64,000 nucleotides of DNA from Algoriphagus vanfongensis DSM 17529. Its GTDB lineage: Bacteria; Bacteroidota; Bacteroidia; Cytophagales; Cyclobacteriaceae. Where the stretch lies: positions 682,001-746,000 of the forward strand of contig NZ_AUBX01000009.1 in the NCBI RefSeq assembly GCF_000429465.1, written 5' to 3'. The notes under the pieces are model-generated. The model was not told the DNA's origin. It made no database searches and saw nothing but the letters and a program-made list of their open reading frames with translations. Position numbers and translations under genes: made by a program. Positions 52,062-59,665 of the stretch are shown here, in pieces (positions within the stretch are counted from its first letter, which is position 1; each line of letters opens with the position of its first letter).

Positions 52062-54197
52062 ATGTCTGAACCTACCCAAACTCCCCTAGTCAAGCCTTTG
52101 AAAATCGCCATTATTGGAAATCCCAATGTGGGGAAATCCACCATTTTCAACCAGTTGACAGGTCTGAGTCAAAAAATCGGAAACTACCCTGGAGTCACAG
52201 TCGACAAGAAGACCGGCGTAATGCATCATCAGGGAAGTACCTACGAAATCATTGATTTGCCGGGCACTTATTCCCTTTACCCCAATTCGGAGGATGAGAT
52301 CATTGCCCATCGGGTTCTCAATCAACTTACGGAACAAGAACGACCGGATTTTGTCCTGATGATCTTGGACTCCATGCAAGTTTCCAGAGGCTTGTTTCTT
52401 GCCACGCAGCTGATCGACTTGGGACTGAATCTTGCCTTGGTGCTTAATATGGCAGACATGGCCGAGAAGCAGCAGCTGGAGATCAAAGGGTTTGAATTAT
52501 ACAAAGCACTGGGAGTGCCAATTCTTCATACTGATGCACGTGGTGCCAAAGGAATCGAACAGATACGGGATCTCATTCACCAGAAAAACTTCTCAAAACC
52601 CACTGAATTTTTACCAGTCGGTGAATATATCGATGCCCAATCGCTTACGGATGTCAAAGAAAAATTTGAAATCCAAAGCGACTACCAAGCCTATCAAATC
52701 CTACGATTTGGTCCTAAGGATAAAGGAATTTCTATCGAAAAAAGAGAATGGCTTCAGCAAAAGACTGCCCAACTAGGTCTCAATCTCGATGCAGCTCAAC
52801 TGGAAGAGACCAAACTGAGATATGAAAAAATAAATAGCATCGTCGATCAGGCATTGGTCAAAAAGGAAATAAAGGAACGTAAATCGTCAGCAATCGATAA
52901 GCTGATCCTTCATCCTGTGCTCGGATATGCCCTGTTTGGTATCATCCTCTTAGTCATATTTCAGGCTATTTTTGCTTGGGCCTCTGTACCGATGGATTTG
53001 ATTGACGGATTTTTCGGTGATTTAAGTGGATGGGTAAGTAGCAGTCTGCCAGAAGGACCACTTGCCAGTCTGATAGCTGATGGGATCATCCCCGGCATTG
53101 GTGGCGTAGTGATCTTTATCCCGCAGATCGCCATGCTTTTTGGTTTTTTGGCAATTTTGGAAGATACTGGCTACATGTCCAGAGTCGTGTTTCTGATGGA
53201 TCGATGGATGAGGCCATTTGGACTTCATGGTAAAAGTATCGTGCCTTTGGTCTCCGGTGTGGCATGTGCTATTCCGGGAGTAATGGCCGCCAGAAATATC
53301 GGTAACTGGAAAGAAAAAATCATCACCATCATGGTCACTCCATTGATGAGTTGCTCAGCCAGGCTTCCTGTTTACATTATTTTGATCGGCTTGGTCATCC
53401 CAGATGAGACTGTGTTGGGTTTTGTCAATATGCAAGCTTTGGCATTGCTCGCCCTTTATCTATTGGGCGTAGTAGGTGTTTTGATCACTGCTTTTGGAAT
53501 GAAGTATATTCTTAAGACAGAAGAAAAAAGTTTTTTGATGGTAGAGCTTCCAAGCTACCGTACTCCAAGATGGAAAGACGTGGTCATCACCATGTACAAT
53601 AAATCCAAGACGTTTGTAATGGAGGCGGGAAAGGTTATTTTGGCTATTTCTGTCATTCTTTGGGTCTTGGGCTCTTATGGACCACCTTCGAAAATGGAGG
53701 AAATCAGAGTAACTGCAGAACAAAGACTAAGTACTGCAACTAGTGAAGAAGAGATCGCTACTATCGAAACGGAAACATCCTCGCTATTGCTTGAGAATTC
53801 TTTCATAGGCATCATGGGCAGAGCCATCGAGCCTGCTATCCGACCGCTAGGCTATGACTGGAAGATCGGAATCGCATTGATCACTTCATTTGCTGCAAGA
53901 GAGGTATTCGTTTCTACGATTGCCACGATCTACAGCATCGGAGGAGACCTGGAAGATGATTCGACTATTCGAGAAAAAATGAATGCCCAAATCAATGCAA
54001 ACACTGGCACCAAAACATTTGATTTGCCCACTTCCCTTTCTCTAATGGTGTTTTATGCCTTCGCGATGCAGTGCATGAGTACATTGGCAGTGGTCTACCG
54101 GGAAACCAAAGGCTGGAAATGGCCGTTGATTCAAACTGTATACATGACCGTATTGGCTTATGTATCTGCGTTGATCACCTATCAAATTTTCTCCTAA
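52062..54197 (+). CDS. feoB: Ferrous iron transporter FeoB
   Basis: The 711-residue inner-membrane Fe2+ transporter has an N-terminal G domain (residues 12-175; G1 GNPNVGKST 19-27, G3 DLPGTYSLYP, G4 region LNMADMAE), a helical GDI domain to about 280, and two gate regions with conserved Cys (GVACAIPGVMAARN, MSCSARLPVYIILIG; AFAMQCMSTLAV). The G4 motif reads NMAD rather than NxxD with Lys, as in many FeoB. Length is normal. It is flanked by feoA and a small FeoB-associated membrane peptide, forming a complete operon. Confidence 0.97.
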   Translation: MSEPTQTPLVKPLKIAIIGNPNVGKSTIFNQLTGLSQKIGNYPGVTVDKKTGVMHHQGSTYEIIDLPGTYSLYPNSEDEIIAHRVLNQLTEQERPDFVLMILDSMQVSRGLFLATQLIDLGLNLALVLNMADMAEKQQLEIKGFELYKALGVPILHTDARGAKGIEQIRDLIHQKNFSKPTEFLPVGEYIDAQSLTDVKEKFEIQSDYQAYQILRFGPKDKGISIEKREWLQQKTAQLGLNLDAAQLEETKLRYEKINSIVDQALVKKEIKERKSSAIDKLILHPVLGYALFGIILLVIFQAIFAWASVPMDLIDGFFGDLSGWVSSSLPEGPLASLIADGIIPGIGGVVIFIPQIAMLFGFLAILEDTGYMSRVVFLMDRWMRPFGLHGKSIVPLVSGVACAIPGVMAARNIGNWKEKIITIMVTPLMSCSARLPVYIILIGLVIPDETVLGFVNMQALALLALYLLGVVGVLITAFGMKYILKTEEKSFLMVELPSYRTPRWKDVVITMYNKSKTFVMEAGKVILAISVILWVLGSYGPPSKMEEIRVTAEQRLSTATSEEEIATIETETSSLLLENSFIGIMGRAIEPAIRPLGYDWKIGIALITSFAAREVFVSTIATIYSIGGDLEDDSTIREKMNAQINANTGTKTFDLPTSLSLMVFYAFAMQCMSTLAVVYRETKGWKWPLIQTVYMTVLAYVSALITYQIFS

Positions 54198-54198
54198 G

Positions 54199-54315
54199 AT
54201 GTGGCAAGAAATTATTGTTGGACTAATTGTATTGACGGCTTTGGCTTATTTGGGAAGGAGATTCTTCTTCCCATCCAAAGCCAAAGCAGGATGCGATAAA
54301 TGTGTCAAGCCTTGA
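54199..54315 (+). CDS. Small Cys-bearing FeoB-associated membrane protein (38 aa)
   Basis: An ATG 1 bp after the feoB stop opens a 38-codon frame: one membrane helix (EIIVGLIVLTALAYLG) followed by a basic stretch and a C-terminal CDKC motif. This is the layout of the FeoB-associated Cys-rich membrane proteins that follow feoB in many Bacteroidota and Firmicutes, playing a part like FeoC. The CxxC could bind Fe or Zn. Too short for routine gene calling, but position and pattern support it. Confidence 0.8.
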   Translation: MWQEIIVGLIVLTALAYLGRRFFFPSKAKAGCDKCVKP

Positions 54316-54363
54316 TCGTAGATTAAGGTGATGATTTTCCTGATTTTTTGATAATTTCGACGC

Positions 54364-55839
54364 ATGGGCAAAGTTGCCAGCCAAAGTATTCAGACGACCA
54401 TTTTTTCTTACATCGGAGTAGTCATCGGCTATTTCAATGTGCTTTGGCTATATCCTTATGCACTTGAGGCAGCTCAGTTAGGGACTTTCCGTACTATTCA
54501 GGATTTAGGATTGTTATTTGTTCCTTTTGCCCAGTTAGGATTGGGTCATGGTATCACACGATACTTTCCGAAATTGGACAAAGGTCAATCCGCTTTCCTT
54601 AGCTTCAGCCTCCTATTGGCCTGTCTGGGATTTCTACTTGTCAGCACCTTGTTCTATGTCTTTCGGGAGCAGGTGATTGGGCTTTTTTCTAAAAATTCCC
54701 CTGACGTGATCAACTATCTCTGGATTGTGTTGATGATCACTTTTCTTGCTTTGGCTAATTCTATTTTGGATGCCTACAGCCGCTCCTATCTCAAAGTAGC
54801 AATACCCGCCTTTTTCCGGGAGGTATTACTTCGTCTATTGACGGGCTTGTGGATTTTATCTTTTTTGGGTGGCTGGATCGATTTTGATCAGTTGATGGCA
54901 GGTCTGATTTTGGTTTACGGCATTCCTTTGTTAGGCATGTTGATCTACCTGATTTGGCTCAAAGTACTGCGAATTGACTTGAACTGGTCCAATTTCCCCT
55001 CTGGATTCAGAAGTTCATTTTTGAAATTCAGTTTGATCACATTTTTGGCTACTGCTGCTTCCACCTTGATTTTGAAAATCGACAGCATCATGGTCAGCTC
55101 GATGGTGAGTCTGGAGGCCAATGCCATTTACACAATTGCTTTCAGTATGGCTTTGGTGATCGAGATGCCTCGCAGAGCTATCTCTCAAGTCGTGATGCCT
55201 GTCATTGCCGATCATTTTTCAAAAAATGAAATCTCCCAAATCAATTTGCTCTACAAACATGTATCGAGAAGACAGCTCTACATCTGTCTGCTTCTATTCA
55301 TCGGGATTTGGGCAAATATCGATTCCATTTACCACTTCATTCCGAATCGAGAAATCTACGAAAATGGGAAATGGGTCGTCCTATTTATTGGCATAGGCAA
55401 GCTTTGTGATGTTGCATTCTCAATCAATGGAGAAATCCTCGTCTTTTCCAATTACTATCGCTTCAACTTGATCGCGACCGTTCTGATGAGTGGAATGATT
55501 ATAGCACTCAATTACCTGCTGATCCCCATTTATGGGATCGAAGGTGCGGCCATCGCATCGGCACTGGTGATGTTATTTTTCAACTTGACCAAATTCGTTT
55601 TCCTAAGAGTAAAACTCCGACTTAGTCCTTTTGATTGGCAGACACTGATGATCCTACTTTCTGGGCTTTTGGTTCTATTCATAGTCCAGTTTGTACCAAT
55701 GATGGAAAATCCATTGGCTGCTATGGGAATAAAATCAATTTTGATTTTAGGATTCTATGTTGGATTGGCTACTTTGGGTATAGCAGGAAAAGAAGAGCTT
55801 AGCTGGATAAGGCAAAAAATAAGAAAGTCCGGATCTTAG
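54364..55839 (+). CDS. Polysaccharide flippase (Wzx/MOP superfamily)
   Basis: The 491-residue, 12-14-helix protein belongs to the MOP exporters that flip lipid-linked sugars. Hallmarks are the N-terminal SQSIQTTIFSYIGVVIGYFN, LGTFRTIQDLGLLFVPFAQ with GLGHGITRYFPK, ATAASTLILKIDSIMVSSMV, and the C-terminal LIPIYGIEGAAIASALVMLF. It starts 48 bp after the small Feo peptide; a -7-like TAATTTCG (54352-54359) ends 4 bp before the ATG, suggesting its own promoter and an almost leaderless message. No glycosyltransferases are adjacent, so its polymer is unknown. Confidence 0.9.
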   Translation: MGKVASQSIQTTIFSYIGVVIGYFNVLWLYPYALEAAQLGTFRTIQDLGLLFVPFAQLGLGHGITRYFPKLDKGQSAFLSFSLLLACLGFLLVSTLFYVFREQVIGLFSKNSPDVINYLWIVLMITFLALANSILDAYSRSYLKVAIPAFFREVLLRLLTGLWILSFLGGWIDFDQLMAGLILVYGIPLLGMLIYLIWLKVLRIDLNWSNFPSGFRSSFLKFSLITFLATAASTLILKIDSIMVSSMVSLEANAIYTIAFSMALVIEMPRRAISQVVMPVIADHFSKNEISQINLLYKHVSRRQLYICLLLFIGIWANIDSIYHFIPNREIYENGKWVVLFIGIGKLCDVAFSINGEILVFSNYYRFNLIATVLMSGMIIALNYLLIPIYGIEGAAIASALVMLFFNLTKFVFLRVKLRLSPFDWQTLMILLSGLLVLFIVQFVPMMENPLAAMGIKSILILGFYVGLATLGIAGKEELSWIRQKIRKSGS

Positions 55840-55844
55840 AGTGT

Positions 55845-56016
55845 TACAAACCTCCGTATAGACAAGATTTGAGCTGCCTGAAAACCGCAAACTTCCACTG
55901 TTATCCTGCCAGAAGCGAGGCCCCGATAGCTATCGGGGTGAGGCCTGTTTTTGGAAAGGGCTTCACTCGGTAATTATGTTAATTGTGAAGTTTGAACATG
56001 TCGGCGACCCGGACTC
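55845..56016 (-). ncRNA. Candidate structured RNA, 6S-like rod (about 170 nt)
   Basis: No coding frame lies here. On the minus strand an exact -7 element (56020-56027) is followed by a stretch that folds as one long imperfect hairpin. Pairings seen: GTCGCC (from 56005) with GGCAGC (one mismatch, near 55876); CAAACTTCAC with GTGGAAGTTTG (55886-55896 side); GAAGC with GCTTC; and an apical 18-bp palindrome CCCCGATAGCTATCGGGG (55921-55938). A promoter, ~170 nt, rod with internal bubble and no start codon fit 6S-type RNA. The ends are estimates, and the family is not proven. Confidence 0.45.
55921..55938. repeat. 18-bp perfect palindrome (copy 2)
   Basis: CCCCGATAGCTATCGGGG shares its 14-bp core with the palindrome at 41291-41308. 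Here it is flanked by further inverted GAGGCC / GAGGCC sequence and forms the apex of the candidate RNA. Confidence 0.8.
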
Positions 56017-56019
56017 GTG

Positions 56020-56027
56020 CAAATATA
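56020..56027 (-). promoter_or_regulatory. -7 element of the candidate minus-strand RNA
   Basis: TATATTTG on the minus strand, exact TAnnTTTG match with no coding gene downstream in that orientation within 170 bp. Confidence 0.5.
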
Positions 56028-56225
56028 CGATTTAATCAAGGAGGGGTTAAGGATCATGAGATTTATTGACATAAAAAATAAAAAAGCAACACTATCAGCA
56101 TAGCTTCACGACGACATTATCCTGAATTTAGTATTCAAACCCTTTTCAAAAAGAAGAATAATTTACGCAATCGATATTTTCAAAATTTTATACCGAAACC
56201 TTTCTTAACTAATCCTTTTTAACTT
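56028..56225. other. AT-rich spacer upstream of the Usp gene
   Basis: Together with the RNA region this makes a 416-bp gap between the flippase and Usp genes. Apart from the two promoter elements I see no gene, hairpin or repeat in this part. Confidence 0.5.
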
Positions 56226-56233
56226 TAACTTTG
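56226..56233 (+). promoter_or_regulatory. -7 element of the Usp gene
   Basis: TAACTTTG, exact TAnnTTTG match, 22 bp upstream of the ATG at 56256. Confidence 0.55.
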
Positions 56234-56255
56234 CAAATCGAAATCCCGGAACCAT

Positions 56256-57176
56256 ATGTATTTGATTAAAAAATTGATCGTCTGCCTAGACCAAACTTCC
56301 CTGGACAAGACTCTGATTCAGCATGCGGCTTTTATCGCTAGAGTCAATCAGACCAAGAAAGTTTATTTTGTCAATGTCATCAAAAACCTCTCTGTTCCAA
56401 AAGAAGTCTTAGAGGAGTTTCCAAATCTGGTTGAAAACATGATCAATGAACGACAAGGGGCCATGGAAACTATGGTCAAGGAATATTTCGGCAGCACAAA
56501 AGGCATTTCGCTCAATTTTGTCGTCAAGGAAGGTTCTCTTTCTAAAAAAGTGCTCAAACTAGCGGAAGAAAAATCCGCAGATATGATCATCATCGGTAGA
56601 AAAATCGAGCTACCGGGTACTGGAGTAGCATCATTGAGATTGGCAAGAAGAGCCTCCTGCTCTCTATTGATCGTACCGGAAGGTAGCCTTCCAAAAATCA
56701 CAAAAATCTTGGTTCCCTCTGACTTTTCGGAATATTCCAAGGATGCTTTGGAGGAAGCAATCATGATTGCAGAGCGTCATGGCAACGTGGAGATTGTTTG
56801 CCAAAATGTTTTCACTGTGCCTTCTGGATACCATTTCACTGGTAAAAGCTATGAGGAATTCACCCAGATCATGCAAATGCATGCCGAGATCAATTACAAA
56901 AAATTTATCCGAAAAATAGACACCAAAGGGATCAAAATCAGCCCGATCTACACCAAGGATGATGACGATGATCCTGTTCAGGAAATTGTTTCCAAAGCTT
57001 TGGAAATCGGTGCGGATGGCATCATTATCGGGGCTAAAGGACGGACAGCAGCCACTGCATTGTTTATTGGCAGCATGGCGGAGCGCCTGATCCAGTTCAA
57101 TGACAGTCTTCCTCTATTGGTCACCCGGCCTAAAGGAAAGAATGCAGGGATTCTGGATTACATTTTGGAAATCTAA
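56256..57176 (+). CDS. Universal stress protein with two Usp domains
   Basis: The 306-residue cytosolic protein has two tandem Usp folds: the first (about 1-148; KKLIVCLDQTSLDKTLIQHA ... DMIIIGRKIELPGTGVASLR) and the second (about 149-300; TKILVPSDFSEYSKDALEEA ... DGIIIGAKGRTAATALFIGS, ERLIQFNDSLPLLVTR). The second carries an ATP-loop like GxxGRxxxxxxxxGS (GAKGRTAATALFIGS); the first is degenerate (GRKIELPGTGVAS). It is probably induced by starvation or stress. Its stop overlaps the convergent zinc-peptidase stop by 4 bp. Confidence 0.93.
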   Translation: MYLIKKLIVCLDQTSLDKTLIQHAAFIARVNQTKKVYFVNVIKNLSVPKEVLEEFPNLVENMINERQGAMETMVKEYFGSTKGISLNFVVKEGSLSKKVLKLAEEKSADMIIIGRKIELPGTGVASLRLARRASCSLLIVPEGSLPKITKILVPSDFSEYSKDALEEAIMIAERHGNVEIVCQNVFTVPSGYHFTGKSYEEFTQIMQMHAEINYKKFIRKIDTKGIKISPIYTKDDDDDPVQEIVSKALEIGADGIIIGAKGRTAATALFIGSMAERLIQFNDSLPLLVTRPKGKNAGILDYILEI

Positions 57177-58069
57177 AGTTCAGAAGCGCTGAAAGTATCT
57201 CCCTGACGAAGATCTCCAGTTTCAAAGCCTTTCTTAAACCAACGCATCCTCTGAGCAGATGTACCATGAGTAAAAGAATCCGGTACGACACGCCCAGAGG
57301 CTTGTTTTTGGAGTCGGTCATCCCCGATGGCATTGGCTGCATTGAGCGCCTCTTCGAGATCTCCGCTTTCCATCATGCCGCTGATTCGCTGACTATGATG
57401 GGCCCATACACCTGCAAGGAAATCTGCCTGTAGCTCCAGTTTCACTGAATACTGATTGTATTCCTTTTCACTGACCTGACCACGAAGATTATGTACTTCG
57501 TCTGTTATTCCCATGAGTTTTTGGATATGATGCCCTACCTCGTGAGCGATCACATAAGCCTGAGCGAAGTCGCCGGGAGCATTGAGTTTCCGCTCCATAT
57601 CTTCAAAAAAGCTCAAGTCAATGTATAATTTCTCATCTCCAGGACAGTAAAATGGCCCTGTCGCAGCACTTGCATTCCCACAGGCAGACGAAACCGATCC
57701 TGTAAACAATACCAAGGTAGGCTCTCGATAGTCTTGAAGTAATTGGTTCCAAATGATCTCAGTATCTCCTAAAATAGTCGCACTAAACTCCGCCAACTCA
57801 TTTTCTTCTGCTGAAGGGGCATAGTTCGTTTCGGTAGTGAAGCCCTGCCCTCCTCCATTCATCAAGCCTCCTAAGAAATTAAGCGGATTGGTCCCTGTCA
57901 CGACAGAAAAGACAATCACCACTCCCACGATAATCAGGCCTGTCTTTGAAAAAAGAATTTTCAACAGAGGCCCTATCAAAAACGGATTGATTCCACCACC
58001 ACCACCTGGACCACTCTGCCCTCTCCTATCTTCTACATTTTGACTTTTCCTTCTCCCTTGCCATTTCAT
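57173..58069 (-). CDS. Neutral zinc metallopeptidase (YpfJ family)
   Basis: The 298-residue protein begins MKWQGRRKSQNVEDRRGQ, then a Gly/Pro-rich region and one membrane helix (about 39-60, KTGLIIVGVVIVFSVVTG). The C-terminal domain has the zinc motif HEVGHHIQ (about 175-182) and QADFLAGVWAHHSQRI with the third ligand region. It matches the YpfJ/KPN_02809 family, membrane-anchored peptidases of unknown substrate. Length is typical. Monocistronic; its stop overlaps the Usp stop. Confidence 0.93.
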   Translation of the reverse strand: MKWQGRRKSQNVEDRRGQSGPGGGGGINPFLIGPLLKILFSKTGLIIVGVVIVFSVVTGTNPLNFLGGLMNGGGQGFTTETNYAPSAEENELAEFSATILGDTEIIWNQLLQDYREPTLVLFTGSVSSACGNASAATGPFYCPGDEKLYIDLSFFEDMERKLNAPGDFAQAYVIAHEVGHHIQKLMGITDEVHNLRGQVSEKEYNQYSVKLELQADFLAGVWAHHSQRISGMMESGDLEEALNAANAIGDDRLQKQASGRVVPDSFTHGTSAQRMRWFKKGFETGDLRQGDTFSASEL

Positions 58070-58202
58070 AGTTTCATTTTTTGGGTAAAAAAACTGCTTT
58101 TTTGACTTTCTATGGAAAATATATTTTCCACTCTCCTAAAATTAACCAAATTGACAAAAAAGCATTTCAATCTTTTAAAATTCATAATCAAACCATAAAC
58201 CC

Positions 58203-58988
58203 ATGATTCAACTCATTCCCAACCTGAATAAAAAACTCATCCTTCTAGGAGTCTCATTACTTGGCTTTCAGCTCAATTCTTCTGCTCAAGTCGGTGTAGG
58301 CACTCAGCCAATACCTGGGGCCGAAGTGGTCCTTGACGGTAGCAAAGAAACGCTTTTGGAAAAGTGGGAATATTGGAAAGGACCTAGATTCCAAGCCAAA
58401 GACCCGATCAACTGGGCCGAAGTAAAAGATCCTGTCACAGGAGGAAAGGCAATCAGCTCCAATGATCCGGCTGCAGCTGGAGGACTGTATGGGGCTGCTG
58501 ATATTGTCACAAAAAAGAAACTCACGGACTTTCGTGCCCATGTCGAATTTTTGATCGAAAAGGAAGGTGGAAATAGTGGGGTGTACTTACAAAACCGCTA
58601 TGAAATCCAAGTCCTCGACGGTGACTACGGCCTTCACGGCATGGCAGCCGTCATCAATGAGCATTTACCAAAAGAAGAAGCATATCATGGAATCGGCAAG
58701 TGGAATGCTTACGATATAGTCTTCAAGGCTGCACGATTTGAAAATGGAAAAATCACCGAACAACCGAGAGTCACTGTTTACTTCAACGGAAAGAAAATCC
58801 ACGATGATGTAAGTATTCAACAGGTTTGGGGAGGGCCAAACTCCGGACTCGATGGTGGCAATGATGGTGGAAAAGGTATCACTGATCGGCCAGGTGGCTT
58901 AAAACTTCAAGCAGAAGGACATGATGTCCTGTACCGCAATGTCTGGATCAAGGAATTGGAACTTGATGGAAAATCCACAGATTTCTAA
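58203..58988 (+). CDS. Secreted DUF1080 (3-keto-disaccharide hydrolase-like) protein
   Basis: The 261-residue protein has a signal peptide (LLGVSLLGFQLNSSAQ, cleaved near residue 29) and one DUF1080 jelly-roll (about 55-256) with the conserved stretches DFRAHVEFLIEKEGGNSGVY, LQNRYEIQVLDGDYG, GKWNAYDIVFKAARFENGKI and GGLKLQAEGHDVLYRNVWI. Related domains act on 3-keto-glycosides or bind carbohydrates, so a role in sugar breakdown outside the inner membrane is likely. No glycoside oxidoreductase is adjacent. It stands alone between two minus-strand genes. Confidence 0.9.
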   Translation: MIQLIPNLNKKLILLGVSLLGFQLNSSAQVGVGTQPIPGAEVVLDGSKETLLEKWEYWKGPRFQAKDPINWAEVKDPVTGGKAISSNDPAAAGGLYGAADIVTKKKLTDFRAHVEFLIEKEGGNSGVYLQNRYEIQVLDGDYGLHGMAAVINEHLPKEEAYHGIGKWNAYDIVFKAARFENGKITEQPRVTVYFNGKKIHDDVSIQQVWGGPNSGLDGGNDGGKGITDRPGGLKLQAEGHDVLYRNVWIKELELDGKSTDF

Positions 58989-59020
58989 AAAAGAGTAAAA
59001 GCTTAGAATTTGACTGGCCG

Positions 59021-59071
59021 AGCGGAGTCAAAGTGTCTCTAAAGTATTCCTGGTGTTATTTTGACTTCGCT
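59021..59071. repeat. REP-like imperfect inverted repeat
   Basis: Arms AGCGGAGTCAAA (59021-59032) and TTTGACTTCGCT (59060-59071) with a 27-nt loop, one mismatch. A smaller hairpin TTGACT / AGTCAA (59010-59015 and 59026-59031) overlaps the first arm. The wording resembles dispersed repeats in related genomes (from memory). Confidence 0.5.
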
Positions 59072-59117
59072 TGCTTGACTTAATCAACTTCTGATGTAGC
59101 TCTCGAGAGTAGAGAAC

Positions 59118-59143
59118 AAAAAAACTCCACTAAAAAAATGGAG
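59118..59143 (-). terminator. Terminator of the small TonB-domain gene
   Basis: Minus strand: CTCCA, loop, TGGAG followed by a T-run (forward A-run 59118-59124). It is 32 bp past the stop at 59175. Confidence 0.7.
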
Positions 59144-59174
59144 CCTTTCAAAAAAAATTGAATCATCTACAATA

Positions 59175-59591
59175 TCAACTCAGTTTAAACCTGATGGGAA
59201 GTCTCATTTCGGTTCTCACTTTTTTTCCTTCTTTCTCGCCTGGCAACCAATCTTTGGATTCTTTCACCACTCGAACAGCTTCCTGATCGCATCCGGCTCC
59301 TATCCCTCTCAGGATCTCAACATCGGAAACAGAACCATCCGTCTCTACGATGTATTTGACCACGACCGTACCTTCGACTTTTTTGGCTCGTGCAGCTTCT
59401 GGATAGCGTAGACTATTGGCTAGATAGTTCATCAATCCGTCCATCCCTCCTGGATATGACGGCATTTTGTCGAGAGTTTGAGCCTCGCTGGATTTGATTA
59501 GTTCCGTCTGAGCATGTACTTCCGAAGTATTAAGCATACTTACCATACCCAAGAATAGAACTGCGACGAAAGTTTTTAAGATAGTCTTCAT
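59175..59591 (-). CDS. Secreted protein with TonB C-terminal domain (138 aa)
   Basis: The 138-residue protein has a cleavable-looking signal peptide (FVAVLFLGMVSMLNTSEVHA, cut near residue 27) followed by a single TonB_C domain (about 45-138; GLMNYLANSLRYPEAARAKK, VKYIVETDGSVSDVEILRGI, LPIRFKLS end). Unlike true TonB it has no Pro-rich spacer and probably no membrane anchor, so it may be free in the periplasm. It is a close paralogue of the C-terminal domain of the neighbouring BlaR1-like protein, with the same last eight residues (PIRFKLS preceded by L). A terminator separates the two genes. Confidence 0.85.
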   Translation of the reverse strand: MKTILKTFVAVLFLGMVSMLNTSEVHAQTELIKSSEAQTLDKMPSYPGGMDGLMNYLANSLRYPEAARAKKVEGTVVVKYIVETDGSVSDVEILRGIGAGCDQEAVRVVKESKDWLPGEKEGKKVRTEMRLPIRFKLS

Positions 59592-59614
59592 GTCTTTAGA
59601 TATTGAATGGGTGC

Positions 59615-59640
59615 AAAAAAATCCCCTTCATCAAAGGGGA
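59615..59640 (-). terminator. Terminator after the BlaR1-TonB gene
   Basis: Minus strand: CCCCTT, 5-nt loop, AAGGGG, then a seven-base T-run. It separates the BlaI/BlaR1 operon from the small TonB-domain gene, which therefore needs its own promoter or read-through. Confidence 0.82.
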
Positions 59641-59665
59641 ATTTTCACTATAAGCACCCCTTTTA

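Noticed and set aside
55840..56255. tRNA or tmRNA in the flippase-usp spacer
   Set aside because: No acceptor-stem/T-loop signature (GTTCGAAT-type) or CCA end; only the rod-like fold is seen.
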